Positions 37,830 through 48,865 of a DNA stretch of 64,000 nt are shown here, one piece after another. The notes beneath the pieces were generated by a model that had not been told where the DNA came from, made no database searches, and saw only the letters and a program-made list of their open reading frames with translations. The stretch is from positions 2,306,501-2,370,500 of the forward strand of contig NZ_CABVGP010000002.1 in assembly GCF_902497555.1 (NCBI RefSeq), in the 5' to 3' direction. The DNA is from Amycolatopsis camponoti. GTDB taxonomy: Bacteria; Actinomycetota; Actinomycetes; Mycobacteriales; Pseudonocardiaceae. Made by a program: the position numbers and the translations under genes. Numbering within the stretch: position 1 is the first letter of the stretch; each line of letters starts with the position of its first letter.

Positions 37830-38549
37830 TCACCGCTGCGCGGTCGGGCGCACGATGACCTCGTTCACGTCGACGCCGTCGGGCTGCCCGATCGCGTACG
37901 AGATCGCCCCGGCGATGGTGTCCGGCGGCAGCGTCACCGCGCGGTAGGTGCGCATGGCTTCGCGCGCACCGGGCTCGGTGATGGTGTCGGCCAGCTCCGA
38001 CTCGACGACGCCCGGCGACACGGTCGTGACGCGGATGCCGGGGTCGGCCTCCAGGCGCAGGCCTTCGGTGATCGCGCGGGCCGCGTACTTCGTGGCGCAG
38101 TAGACCGCGGCCGTCGGCACGACCTCGTGCGCGCCGGTGGAGGCGATCGTCACGAAGTGCCCGCCGCCTTGGCGCCGGAAGTGCGGCAGTACCGCGGCGA
38201 TCCCGTGGAGCAGGCCGCGGACGTTGACGTCGAGCATCCGGTCCCACTCGTCGACGTGCAGGGAGTCCAGGCGGGACAACGGCATCACGCCGGCGTTGGC
38301 GACGAACACGTCGAGCCGGCCGTGCGCCGCCACGGCGGCATCGGCGAAGGCGGCGACCTCCGCGCGGTCGGTGACGTCGAGGCGGTGCACGTCGGCGGTG
38401 CCCCCGGCGTCGTGGATCTCCTTCGCCAGCGCGGTCAGCCGGTCTTCCCGCCGGGCGCCGAGCACGACGTGGTGGCCTTCGCGGGCCAGCCGCAGCGCCG
38501 TGGCGTGCCCGATGCCGCTGCTGGCACCGGTGATGAGAACGATCTTCAC
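37830..38549 (-). CDS. Short-chain dehydrogenase/reductase
   Basis: 239-residue classical SDR: cofactor loop TGASSGIG at residues 7-14, VANAG at the end of beta-4, catalytic Ser in TIAST and the Tyr-x-x-x-Lys in YCATK near residue 152. Resembles YdfG/serine 3-dehydrogenase-like oxidoreductases. The GTG start is well supported by AAGGAG five bases upstream and overlaps the stop of the second SDR (GTGA). The two SDR genes and the upstream XRE regulator likely form one unit. Substrate unknown. Confidence 0.92.
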   Translation of the reverse strand: MKIVLITGASSGIGHATALRLAREGHHVVLGARREDRLTALAKEIHDAGGTADVHRLDVTDRAEVAAFADAAVAAHGRLDVFVANAGVMPLSRLDSLHVDEWDRMLDVNVRGLLHGIAAVLPHFRRQGGGHFVTIASTGAHEVVPTAAVYCATKYAARAITEGLRLEADPGIRVTTVSPGVVESELADTITEPGAREAMRTYRAVTLPPDTIAGAISYAIGQPDGVDVNEVIVRPTAQR

Positions 38550-39391
38550 GATTTCTCCTTGGCTGGGAAGTCGGCGCCGAGGGTGGTCTCGCGCCAGGTG
38601 TCGAAGCCGGCCCGGAGGGTTTCGAGCCGGGCGGTGGCGATGTCGTAGGCGGCCTTGCCGAGGAGCAGCCGCAGGGGCGGTTCCTCGGCGTCGACGGCGG
38701 CGAGGACGGCTTCGGCCGCGCGGACCGGGTCGCCCGGCTGGTGGCCGTAGGTCGCGGTGGTCGCGGCCCGCCGGGCACCGGCCGTCTCGGCGTAGTCGTC
38801 GATGTGCGTCGCGGACTGGCGCATCGACGGGCCGGACCAGTTCGTGCGGAACGCGGCGGGCTCGACGATGGTCACCTTGATGCCCAGGGGGGCCACTTCG
38901 GCGGCCAGCGACTCGGAAAGCCCTTCCACAGCGAACTTCGTGGCGTGGTAGTAGCCGGTGGCCCCGAAGGCGGCGAGCCCGCCGAGCGAGGACACGTTCA
39001 CGACGTGCCCGCTCCGCCGGGCGCGCATGCCGGGCAGCACCGCCTTCGTGACGTCGGCGAGGCCGAAGACGTTGGCGTCGAAGAGCTTCCGGACTTCGTC
39101 GTCCTCGCCTTCCTCGATCGCGGCGAGGTAGCCGTAGCCGGCGTTGTTGACCAGGACGTCGATCCGGCCGAACGCGGTTTCGGCCCGTTTCACCGCGTCG
39201 GCGACCTGGGCGTGGTCGGTGACGTCGAGCGGCAGGGCCAGCGCGCGGTCGCCGTGCTTGGCGACGAGGTCGGCGACCCGCGCGGGGTCGCGGGCCGTGA
39301 CGACGGCCCGCAGGCCGCGGTCGAGCACGGCTTCGGCCAGCGCGCGGCCGAGGCCGGTGGAGCAGCCGGTGATGAACCAGTTTTCGGGCAT
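38546..39391 (-). CDS. Short-chain dehydrogenase/reductase (ketoreductase-like)
   Basis: 281-residue classical SDR with loop TGCSTGLG (residues 8-15), VNNAG, catalytic NVSSLGG and Tyr-x-x-x-Lys in YYHATK. Its C-terminal extension carries GDPVRAAEAVLAAVDAEEPPLRLLLG, typical of a widespread oxidoreductase group. Coupled by GTGA overlap to the following SDR. It begins 46 bp after the XRE/MmyB-type regulator stop on the same strand. Confidence 0.92.
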   Translation of the reverse strand: MPENWFITGCSTGLGRALAEAVLDRGLRAVVTARDPARVADLVAKHGDRALALPLDVTDHAQVADAVKRAETAFGRIDVLVNNAGYGYLAAIEEGEDDEVRKLFDANVFGLADVTKAVLPGMRARRSGHVVNVSSLGGLAAFGATGYYHATKFAVEGLSESLAAEVAPLGIKVTIVEPAAFRTNWSGPSMRQSATHIDDYAETAGARRAATTATYGHQPGDPVRAAEAVLAAVDAEEPPLRLLLGKAAYDIATARLETLRAGFDTWRETTLGADFPAKEKS

Positions 39392-39437
39392 GACGAAGTA
39401 CTCCGTCCATGGTGGAAATGACAGAAAGGGGTTGTTC

Positions 39438-40310
39438 TCAGCCGGCGGCGAGGCTGCCGAGCAGGGCGAGCCCGGCTTCCGACGGGCTGCCGGGCTCGGC
39501 CTGGTAGACCACCAGCTGCTGGCCGGGCGCGCTGTTCACGGTCAGCGCCTCGTAGCTCAGGACCAGCTCGCCGACCAGCCGGTGGTGGAACCGCTTGGTC
39601 TCGTGGGTCTTCTGGCGGATGTCGTGCCGGGCCCACAGCCGGCGGAAGTCCGCGCTCTTGACCGACAGCTCGCCGACCGTCTCGATGAGCCGGGGATCGT
39701 CCGGATCGAGGCCGGCGGCCACGCGCAGGCCGCCGACGGTGTTCACCGCGACGCGCTCCCACTCCGGGTAGAACTCGCGCGCGTCCGGGTCGAGGAACAC
39801 CAGCCGGACCAGGTCACCGCTGTGGGTGTGACCACCGAACAGCGACTCGCCCAGCGCGTTGTGCGCGAGCACCTCGAGGCAGCGGCCGAGCACGAGCGCG
39901 GGCGTGTCCGGCCAGCCGTCCATCAGCCGCAGGAGGTTCGGGCTGACCTGCTCCCGCCGCCGCGCGCGCCGGCGTCTCGGAGCGGGCTGGGCCAGCCGGT
40001 GCAGGTGCGCGGTGGCGTCCTCGTCGAGGGCCAGCCCGTGGGCCAGCGCGTCGAGGACCTGCGCTGACGGGTTCCGCTCCCGGCCCTGCTCGAGCCGGAC
40101 GTAGTAGTCGGTGCTGACGCCGGCCAGCACCGCGACTTCTTCGCGGCGCAGCCCCGCGACCCGCCGCGACCCTCCCGCGGACAGGCCGAGCTCCGTCGGG
40201 CCCACCTGTTCGCGGCGGGCCCGGAGGAACTCCCCGAGCGCGTTCTCCGCCGATGCCCCCGCCGCCACCCTCAACGGAGGAGCTCCGCTCCGCGGGTCTT
40301 TCTCAGCCAT
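39438..40310 (-). CDS. XRE-family regulator with MmyB-like ligand domain
   Basis: 290 residues. N-terminal helix-turn-helix at ~25-85 (LGEFLRARREQVGP, VAGLRREEVAVLAGVSTDYYVRLEQGRERNPS), then a PAS-like MmyB ligand-binding domain (~110-285, NLLRLMDGWPDTPALVLGRCLEVLAHNAL to LTVNSAPGQQLVVYQAEPGSPSE). In actinobacteria such regulators often sit beside SDR genes they control. The two SDR genes directly downstream on the same strand are the likely targets. MmyB domains are thought to bind fatty-acid-like ligands. Confidence 0.92.
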   Translation of the reverse strand: MAEKDPRSGAPPLRVAAGASAENALGEFLRARREQVGPTELGLSAGGSRRVAGLRREEVAVLAGVSTDYYVRLEQGRERNPSAQVLDALAHGLALDEDATAHLHRLAQPAPRRRRARRREQVSPNLLRLMDGWPDTPALVLGRCLEVLAHNALGESLFGGHTHSGDLVRLVFLDPDAREFYPEWERVAVNTVGGLRVAAGLDPDDPRLIETVGELSVKSADFRRLWARHDIRQKTHETKRFHHRLVGELVLSYEALTVNSAPGQQLVVYQAEPGSPSEAGLALLGSLAAG

Positions 40311-40370
40311 GATCCGAGGCTAACGCCGATCCGGCAGGGAAGGGTGGCCGCGCCGCACCCACCCTCGGGC

Positions 40371-41933
40371 TCAGGCGAGCTTGATCGGCTCGCCGTCCCG
40401 CTCCGGCTGCAGCAGCGTCGCGGTGGCTTCGCGGCCGTCGACGTCGAAGGTCATCACGGCGTTCCCGAAGTGCGGTCCCGAAACGCAGCCCCAGGTCAGC
40501 GGCGCGGGCGGGACGCCGACCCGGCGGGCCAGCCCTTCGCTGAGCCGGGTCAGGCTCCGCGCCCAGCCGGCGCGGAACAGGCGGTTCATGTACCAGGGGA
40601 CGGTGTTGTGCACCGGCGAGCAGGTGAGCTGGTGCACCGGCGCCCCCGGCAGGTCGGCCCGGGCGACGTACGCGTGGTGGACGTCGCCCGAGAGCACGCT
40701 CACCGACGCCGGGCCGTCGTCCGCGACGCGGGCGATCAGCCGCGTCAGCCGGTCGAACGAGTCGCGGAACGCCGGCCAGTGCTCGAGGTCGGCCAGCTGC
40801 CGGAACCACTCCGACACCCGCCCGACGAGCCCCGGCCGCGCGCAGAGGCGCTCGCTGACCGACTGCGCGGCCGAGAGCGCGGTGGGCATCAGCCACGGCA
40901 GCGACGTCCCGATCAGCAGGTGGTCGAACTCGCCTTCGGACTGCTCCTCGATCCAGCGGAACTCGGCGTCGCCGACCATCGAGCGCTCGCCGCCGCCCAG
41001 GATGCGGCCCGCCCGCGAGTCGATGACCAGCAGCCGGACCGGGCCGAAGTCGCGCCGGTAGGACCACCGGGTGCCCTTGGCGCCGTCGGCTTCGCGGTCG
41101 GCCTGGTCGGCGAACTCGCGCAGCAGCGGCGCGTTGTCCGCCCCCGACGTGCTCACCCGCTGGTAGAGGTCGTCTTCGGCCAGCTCGCGCGGCCCGAGGT
41201 TGCCGAGGTGCTGGTAGACCCAGTACGACACGAGCGCGCCGCGGATCCGCTCCGGCCACCACGACGTGCGGGTCATCTCCTCGCGCCAGGCCTGCGAGGT
41301 GTTCCAGTCGTCGCGCACGTCGTGGTCGTCGAAGATCATCGACGTCGGCACGGTGGACAGCAGCCACCGCACCGCCGGTTCGCACCAGGCCTCGGAGTAG
41401 AGGTGGCAGTACTCCTCGAAGTCCGCGACCTCGGTGCCGGGCGGCACCTTCGTGTCGCGCCGCCCGGCCAGCCACTCCTGCGTCGCGTCGGTGGTCTCGT
41501 CGGCGTAGACCTGGTCGCCGAGCAGCAGCAGCGACTCGGGCCACTCGCTTTCGTCGAGCCGGGCCATCCGGTGGGCGTACGCGGCGAGCGCGTCCGGGCC
41601 GAGCGCGTCCTCCTCCCGCGGCTTGCGGCACGACCCGAACACCAGCCGGAACCGCGGGTCACCGGGGGTGAGCGTCCGGATCCGGCTGGGCGGCAGGTCG
41701 CTGTCGGGCCCGGGCCAGACGAGCTCGCCGTCGAGCCGCACCTCGTACCGCGTGCTGCGGCCGGGTTCCAGCCCGGTGAGCACGACCAGCGCGTAGTGGT
41801 GCCCGGCAACTTCGAACGTCCGGGCTTTCGCTTCCGCGACAACGACTTCGCACGGACCGCCGGTCTCGACCCAGATCGTCGCCGAGGTGGCGTCGACGTG
41901 CCGGAGCAGCGGTCCCAGGAGGAGCTCGGTCAT
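40371..41933 (-). CDS. PhoD-type alkaline phosphatase/phosphodiesterase family protein
   Basis: 520 residues. N-terminal fibronectin-like domain (~1-95, HVDATSATIWVETGGPCEVVV), then the metallophosphatase domain with metal-ligand motifs FGSCRK, LLGDQVYADE, MIFDDHDVRDDWN and SGDVHHAYVA. No Tat signal peptide is present at the chosen ATG, unlike secreted PhoD, so it may act in the cytoplasm. Function within phosphate metabolism is inferred from the family only. Divergent from the xylanase gene. Confidence 0.9.
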   Translation of the reverse strand: MTELLLGPLLRHVDATSATIWVETGGPCEVVVAEAKARTFEVAGHHYALVVLTGLEPGRSTRYEVRLDGELVWPGPDSDLPPSRIRTLTPGDPRFRLVFGSCRKPREEDALGPDALAAYAHRMARLDESEWPESLLLLGDQVYADETTDATQEWLAGRRDTKVPPGTEVADFEEYCHLYSEAWCEPAVRWLLSTVPTSMIFDDHDVRDDWNTSQAWREEMTRTSWWPERIRGALVSYWVYQHLGNLGPRELAEDDLYQRVSTSGADNAPLLREFADQADREADGAKGTRWSYRRDFGPVRLLVIDSRAGRILGGGERSMVGDAEFRWIEEQSEGEFDHLLIGTSLPWLMPTALSAAQSVSERLCARPGLVGRVSEWFRQLADLEHWPAFRDSFDRLTRLIARVADDGPASVSVLSGDVHHAYVARADLPGAPVHQLTCSPVHNTVPWYMNRLFRAGWARSLTRLSEGLARRVGVPPAPLTWGCVSGPHFGNAVMTFDVDGREATATLLQPERDGEPIKLA

Positions 41934-41972
41934 CCCCGGATCCTTTCAGCAGTACGGCCGATCGGCAGTTCG

Positions 41973-42001
41973 AACGATCGCGAAACATTCCGAAAATCGT
42001 T
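41973..42001. promoter_or_regulatory. Candidate xylanase operator
   Basis: Outer inverted repeat AACGAT / ATCGTT encloses CGAAACATTCCG, which is close to the CGAAA-N2-TTTCG palindromes described upstream of actinomycete xylanase genes. It lies 70-97 bp before the xylanase GTG. A further AACGATCG copy is at 42024-42031. Function is inferred from similarity recalled from memory. Confidence 0.4.
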
Positions 42002-42003
42002 GA

Positions 42004-44813
<2,810 letters not shown>

Positions 44814-44830
44814 GGCGCCCAGCCTACAAG

Positions 44831-45727
44831 TCAGCCCTGGCTGGTCTTCACCGAGAGCGAGTCGACGCTCATCTCCGCGCCGGGCGTGATGTCCGCACTC
44901 GGGGAGGTGCACCCGCAGACCTTGTTGGGGTAGGAGCCCCCGATGGCGACGTCGAAGATGACGAAGAACCCGTGGTCGACGGCGGCCTTCCAGGTCGCGT
45001 CGGACACCTGGTTCTGCTTCACCGCGAAGGTCTGGTTCCCGTCCAGGTAGAAGCGCAGCTCTTCGGCCGCGGCGTCACGGCGGTCCACGATCACCGAGTA
45101 GGTGTGGTAGCCCTCCTGGCAGCCGGCGCACTCCTGCAGGTCGCTGGTGATGCCGTCGGGGTCGTGGCACTCGCCCTGCCACTGTCCACAGTGGAAGGTG
45201 GTGGAGTGCTTGCTCAGCGCGTTGACGTCTTCCATGATGTCGAGCTCGCCGATGCTCGGCCAGTTCGTCGCGCCGACCGGGCGGGCGTCGGCACCCATCG
45301 CCCAGAAGGCCGGCCAGTAGCCGAGGCCGCTCGCGGGGGAGGGCTGCTTGAGCGTCGCGCTGATCTCCAGCTGGCCGCCTTCGGGTGCCGCGAAGTCGGT
45401 GCGCTGCGTTTCGATCCGGCCGGACGTCCAGTTTCCGGCCGCATCGCGCAGCGGCTTGATCGCCAGGTGGCCGGCGCCGTCGTGGTAGACGTTGTCCGTC
45501 GAGTTCGTCGCTGTCTCGAGTTCGCCGGTGCCCCAGTTCGCGGCGCCGCCCTGGTAGCCGGTTCCCGTGTCGTAGAGCCAGTCCTGGGCGTCGAGGCCGG
45601 AGCCGGCGGCGCCGTCGAAGTCGTCCTGGAACACGGTGGTCCACCCGGCTTCGGCGTGCGCCGGGGCGGCGGTCAGGACGAAGGACAGCGTGGCGAGCAC
45701 GGCGGTGAGCCGCTTGGCGGTGCGCAT
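44831..45727 (-). CDS. Secreted GH16 beta-1,3-glucanase
   Basis: 298 residues. Signal peptide MRTAKRLTAVLATLSFVL to about residue 26 (APAHAEA). The beta-jelly-roll domain carries the GH16 catalytic motif ELDIMED with nucleophile Glu161 and acid/base Glu166, spacing of the laminarinase type with the extra Met. Typical flanks are FWAMGADA and NQTFAVKQNQ. No carbohydrate-binding module. The internal ATG at 45727 is chosen for the signal peptide. It is divergent from the GH64 enzyme and both attack beta-1,3-glucan, suggesting joint use against fungal cell walls. Confidence 0.92.
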   Translation of the reverse strand: MRTAKRLTAVLATLSFVLTAAPAHAEAGWTTVFQDDFDGAAGSGLDAQDWLYDTGTGYQGGAANWGTGELETATNSTDNVYHDGAGHLAIKPLRDAAGNWTSGRIETQRTDFAAPEGGQLEISATLKQPSPASGLGYWPAFWAMGADARPVGATNWPSIGELDIMEDVNALSKHSTTFHCGQWQGECHDPDGITSDLQECAGCQEGYHTYSVIVDRRDAAAEELRFYLDGNQTFAVKQNQVSDATWKAAVDHGFFVIFDVAIGGSYPNKVCGCTSPSADITPGAEMSVDSLSVKTSQG

Positions 45728-46051
45728 GAGGTCTCGCTTCCGGAGGGGAATGGGGTCGTCCACGACCTGCGAGGCCATCCACTGTCACCGCTGGTCCGCG
45801 CCCGAGTCAAGGGATGTGCCCGGAAGTACCCGGCGCCCGGTACCCGTGGGCAGTACCGGGGGAGTCCCGTTTGGAATTCGCCGCGGCGGGGCAGCGCGCG
45901 GGCCGGGTGAGTCGGTGGTCTGGACCTTCTTTCGAAGGGTTGCCAGGTAACGAAACCGGAGTCATAGTTTGTTGACGTCCACAACGAATCCTGCGAACCG
46001 CCCTCGGAAGTCCTCTTTGGACTCCGCCGTATCCTCAGAGTGGAGGACGCC
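45728..46051. promoter_or_regulatory. Divergent promoter region of the two beta-1,3-glucanases
   Basis: 324 bp without a gene between GH16 and GH64. Its main feature is a perfect inverted repeat CCCGGTAC / GTACCGGG with a 9-nt spacer at 45836-45860, with another GTACC half-site at 45826. The arrangement of three GTACC/GGTAC elements suggests a shared operator. The stretch near 45940-46030 is AT-richer and may hold the GH64 promoter. Confidence 0.5.
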
Positions 46052-47221
46052 TTGATCTCCCGTCGCTCGTTCCTCGGCCTCACGGCGGCGACGCTCGCCA
46101 CCGCCACCGCGCTGCCCCTCGCGCGGTCCGCCTCCGCGGCGACGCCGGACACGTTCGGTCTCGAGCTGGTGAACAATTCCGGCTCCGGCACCGTGTACGC
46201 CTACGTCACCGGCACGACGCCGGACGGGCGCCTGGTGCTGCTGCGCGCCGACGGTACGCCGTACTACCCGGACTCGCCGTCGGCGCCGACGACGCCGCTG
46301 CCGGAGGACTGCGCCATCCCGATCTCCTCGGGTGCGCAGGTGTCGGTGCCCAAGATGGGCGGCGCGCGCATCTACGTCGTCACCGACGCGAAGCTGGACT
46401 TCTTCCTCGACCCGGGGCCGAACCTGGTGCACCCCAGCTTCCTCGACTCCGGTGATGCGAACTTCGGCAAGAACTGGTCGTTCAGCGAGTTCACGTTCAA
46501 CGACACGCAGCTGTTCGCCAACATCAGCTACGTCGACTTCGTGGGCATCCCGATGGGACTCTCGCTGACGTCCGGGTCCGGCACGTCGTCGGTCAGCGGA
46601 CTGCCGGCCGGTGCGCTGGACCAGATCGCCTCGTCGCTTTCCGCGCTGGGCGGCGAGTGGGGCGGCCTGGTGCAGACCGGGGGAAGCGGCACCCTGCGCG
46701 TGCTGTCGCCGCACCACCACGCGGCGCAGTTCGGCGGGTACCTCGACGCCTACATCGACCAGGTGTGGCAGAAGTACGCGGGCACGGACCTGGTCGTCGA
46801 CTCGCAGAACCCGGGCGTGGGAACGTTCACGGGCCGCGTCTCGGGCGACCAGCTGGTCTTCGGGGCCGAGTCGTTCGCCAAGCCGGCGACAGCGGACGTG
46901 TGGAGCTGCGACAGCGGCCCGTTCGCCCTGGCCGCGGGAGCGAGCGACGCGCGCAAGGCGATCGTCCCCCGCCTGGCGGCAGCGCTGAACCGCACGACGT
47001 TGCTGGACAACCCGAACCAGCCCACGGCGGAGGACCCGGCCCGCTTCTACGGCGGCGAAGCGACCAACCACTACGCGCGCATCGTCCACTCGAAACTCCC
47101 GGACAACCGCGGATACGCGTTCCCGTACGACGACGTGAGCCCGGGCCCCGACTTCAGCGGCGCGGTCTTCGCGGGCGACCCCCAGGTGCTGACGATCACG
47201 ATCAACGCGGCGCACGGCTAG
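46052..47221 (+). CDS. Tat-exported GH64 beta-1,3-glucanase
   Basis: 389 residues. TTG start chosen because GGAGG lies five bases upstream; a GTG four codons earlier is possible. The N-terminus SRRSFLGLTAATLATATALP is a twin-arginine signal, cleaved near ASAAT. The mature part is a GH64 domain (FGLELVNNSGSGTVYAYVTG at the thaumatin-like start, LYFFLDPGPN-type region, SYVDFVGIPMGLSL, SGDANFGKNWSFSEFTFND). GH64 enzymes release pentameric laminarioligosaccharides. No CBM attached. Divergent from the GH16 glucanase. Confidence 0.88.
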   Translation: MISRRSFLGLTAATLATATALPLARSASAATPDTFGLELVNNSGSGTVYAYVTGTTPDGRLVLLRADGTPYYPDSPSAPTTPLPEDCAIPISSGAQVSVPKMGGARIYVVTDAKLDFFLDPGPNLVHPSFLDSGDANFGKNWSFSEFTFNDTQLFANISYVDFVGIPMGLSLTSGSGTSSVSGLPAGALDQIASSLSALGGEWGGLVQTGGSGTLRVLSPHHHAAQFGGYLDAYIDQVWQKYAGTDLVVDSQNPGVGTFTGRVSGDQLVFGAESFAKPATADVWSCDSGPFALAAGASDARKAIVPRLAAALNRTTLLDNPNQPTAEDPARFYGGEATNHYARIVHSKLPDNRGYAFPYDDVSPGPDFSGAVFAGDPQVLTITINAAHG

Positions 47222-47280
47222 AGGCAGTGCGGCCAGAGGCAGTGGAAAAACTGTCGGTGGTGACGGCTAGCCTCATGGGC

Positions 47281-47493
47281 ATGAACACGGACGACGCGAC
47301 GGTCCCGGCGGACCAGCTGACCAAGGGCCAGTGGTTCTGGCACGAGCCGGCGCCGGGCCTGCCCGCGTGGCAGCTGCAGGTGACCTCGGCGGAGTTGCTG
47401 GAGGACTCCGTCGAGATCTTCACCACGGATGAGGAGCGGGAGTTGGTTTCGTATCCGCGGAACCGGTTGGTTCGGTTGGCCGGGGCCGCTTGA
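47281..47493 (+). CDS. Small conserved-looking protein, function unknown
   Basis: 70 residues, acidic, with several Trp (GQWFWHEPAPGLPAWQLQVT) and a beta-rich pattern (SAELLEDSVEIFTTDEERELVSYPRNRLVRL). No signal peptide or known motif. It follows the GH64 gene by 59 bp. The compact strand pattern looks like a small SH3-like barrel, but I do not recognise the family. An ATG six bases upstream is an alternative start. Confidence 0.6.
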   Translation: MNTDDATVPADQLTKGQWFWHEPAPGLPAWQLQVTSAELLEDSVEIFTTDEERELVSYPRNRLVRLAGAA

Positions 47494-47609
47494 GGGTGGG
47501 TTTGTGAGGTAGGGCACTTTCTGGCCGGGGGGCCGGGGCCGGAGGGGAGTGCGGGGGCTGGGCCGGGGGCAGAAGGGGAAGTGCGGCGGCCGGGTCGGAT
47601 CCGGTAGCG

Positions 47610-47836
47610 CCGGCGGCCGGGTGTGGTCGCTCTGCTGCCGGATGTACGGCGGCTGGGGCAGGATCCTGGAGCGCTAGCGGTGGGGTAGCGACCGCTCTGC
47701 CGCCGGGAGTGCGGTAGCTGGGGCAGGTTCCTGGTATGCCAGCGGCCAGTCGCGATCGCGCTGCTACCGGTGTGTGGCGGTTGGGGCAGGACCCGGAGCG
47801 CTAGCGGCTGGGTAGCGACTGCTTTACCGCCGGAAC
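47610..47836. repeat. Degenerate ~63-65-bp tandem repeat, about 3.5 copies
   Basis: Units share the order GCGGC..GGGTAGCGACCGCTCTGCCGCCGG..GCGGYTGGGGCAGG..CTGGAGCGCTA with substitutions. The anchor TGGGGCAGG begins at 47654, 47719 and 47782, i.e. 65 and 63 bp apart. Copies have diverged, indicating an old array. No terminal inverted repeats or transposase are seen. Confidence 0.75.
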
Positions 47837-47996
47837 TGCGCGCTGCTTGCCGCTCGGCCGGTTCGGGCCGACCCCCACTCCCATGCACGGTTTTCGGCCG
47901 GTTCGGGTCGACCGCCACTTCCCTGCGCGGTTTCGCGTGAATTTGCCGCCCTGCGCGACTTCTCTCGGCCCATCCGTCTCGGCCGTACTTCATTCC

Positions 47997-48060
47997 GTGC
48001 CGCCGTGCCGCCGTGCCGCCGTGCCGCCGTGCCGCCGTGCCGCCGTGCCGCCGTGCCGCC
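47997..48060. repeat. Perfect 8-bp microsatellite, 8 copies
   Basis: Eight uninterrupted copies of GTGCCGCC (64 bp). It ends 30 bp beyond the stop codon of the RsbW-like gene, on that gene's downstream side. The unit is not a multiple of three, and the array lies outside coding sequence, so it could vary in length without breaking a protein. It could affect mRNA 3' structure. Confidence 0.92.
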
Positions 48061-48090
48061 GGACCACTGTCCGGATCCGGCGCCAGGTGA

Positions 48091-48612
48091 TCAGCCCGGG
48101 TTCTGGTCCCGCAGGGCCGCCGGGCGCCAGGTCATGCGGACCGTCGTCCCGGCTTCACCTGTGTCGATGTCCGTCTGGTCCGTCACCTTCTCGATCAGCA
48201 CCAGCCCCCGGCCGCCCGAGGTGTGCGCGCTTGCGCGGCGTGGGCGGGTCTGGGGGATGCCGCACCCCGTGTCCGTCACCGTGACCGTCACCGCGTCGCC
48301 GGCTCGGGATGCCTGGAGGCGGGCCCAGCCGTGGCCGTCCGGGTAGGCGTGGGCCGCTACGTTCGCCAGCGCCTCGTACGTGGCCAGCGTGATGTCGTGC
48401 GTGCTCGCCGGGTCTAGGGGGAGCTCGCCCAGCCAGCGGGTCAGCTTGCGGCGCAGGTCCGCCATCTCGTTCGGGAGCGCGGGCGCCAGCTCTTCGAACG
48501 TCGAGGTGGCTACGGCACCGGCGACGGCGCGGGCCGGGGGCGTGGCCCCGGTTTGGCCCGCCTCGGTGTTCTGACCCACATCGACGTCGGGTTCCGAGGT
48601 GTGTCGATACAC
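48091..48612 (-). CDS. RsbW-like ATP-binding anti-sigma/serine kinase protein
   Basis: 173 residues. After a ~35-residue Ala/Thr-rich leader comes a GHKL ATPase domain: TYEALANVAAHAYPDG (N box), VTDTGCGIP and SGGRGLVLIEKVTD. It is a fourth member of this class in the window, away from the main island. Divergent from the short Rho gene across a ~250-bp leader. The upstream start gives an unusual N-terminal tail; a later start near MADLRRKL cannot be excluded. Confidence 0.85.
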   Translation of the reverse strand: MYRHTSEPDVDVGQNTEAGQTGATPPARAVAGAVATSTFEELAPALPNEMADLRRKLTRWLGELPLDPASTHDITLATYEALANVAAHAYPDGHGWARLQASRAGDAVTVTVTDTGCGIPQTRPRRASAHTSGGRGLVLIEKVTDQTDIDTGEAGTTVRMTWRPAALRDQNPG

Positions 48613-48865
48613 GATCCGCTCCCATCATCAGCCACGGTTTCCCCCGTGCTTCGGGCTTCTCTGGAGAGCTACCCATCGCGATGGGGTCTTACCCGTTGTG
48701 CTTTCCGTGACATCGCGCTACCTTGGAGTTGCTCCTCGCGGATGTCGGCCTCTCGGCCGCCCGGAGGAAGCTCCCGGATCAGGCCACTCGGCCCTCTTCC
48801 ACTCGTTCGAACCACTTCACCGGCTTCGCGGTCCACGCGAGCCGAACCTCATCAGGAGAACACCC
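48613..48865 (+). promoter_or_regulatory. Long leader of the short rho gene
   Basis: 253 bp between the divergent RsbW-like start and the rho ATG. An open frame extends into it but has no Rho homology, so it is probably untranslated. A small hairpin CGGCC-TCTC-GGCCG is visible near 48747. rho genes are often autoregulated through their leaders, so attenuation is plausible but unproven. Confidence 0.4.

Larger units (their letters stand above)
47494..48090. other. Long intergenic repeat-rich region without genes
   Basis: About 600 bp with no credible coding frame. It contains a G-rich stretch, a degenerate ~64-bp tandem repeat and a perfect 8-bp microsatellite, listed separately. Base use differs from the surrounding genes. 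Confidence 0.7.

Noticed and set aside
48000..48060. CRISPR-like array
   Set aside because: The repeat is a contiguous 8-bp microsatellite with no spacers and no cas genes nearby.
47847..48284. Open frame with PCRRAAVPPCRR repeats
   Set aside because: Produced by the 8-bp microsatellite and antisense to the RsbW-like gene; no ribosome site.
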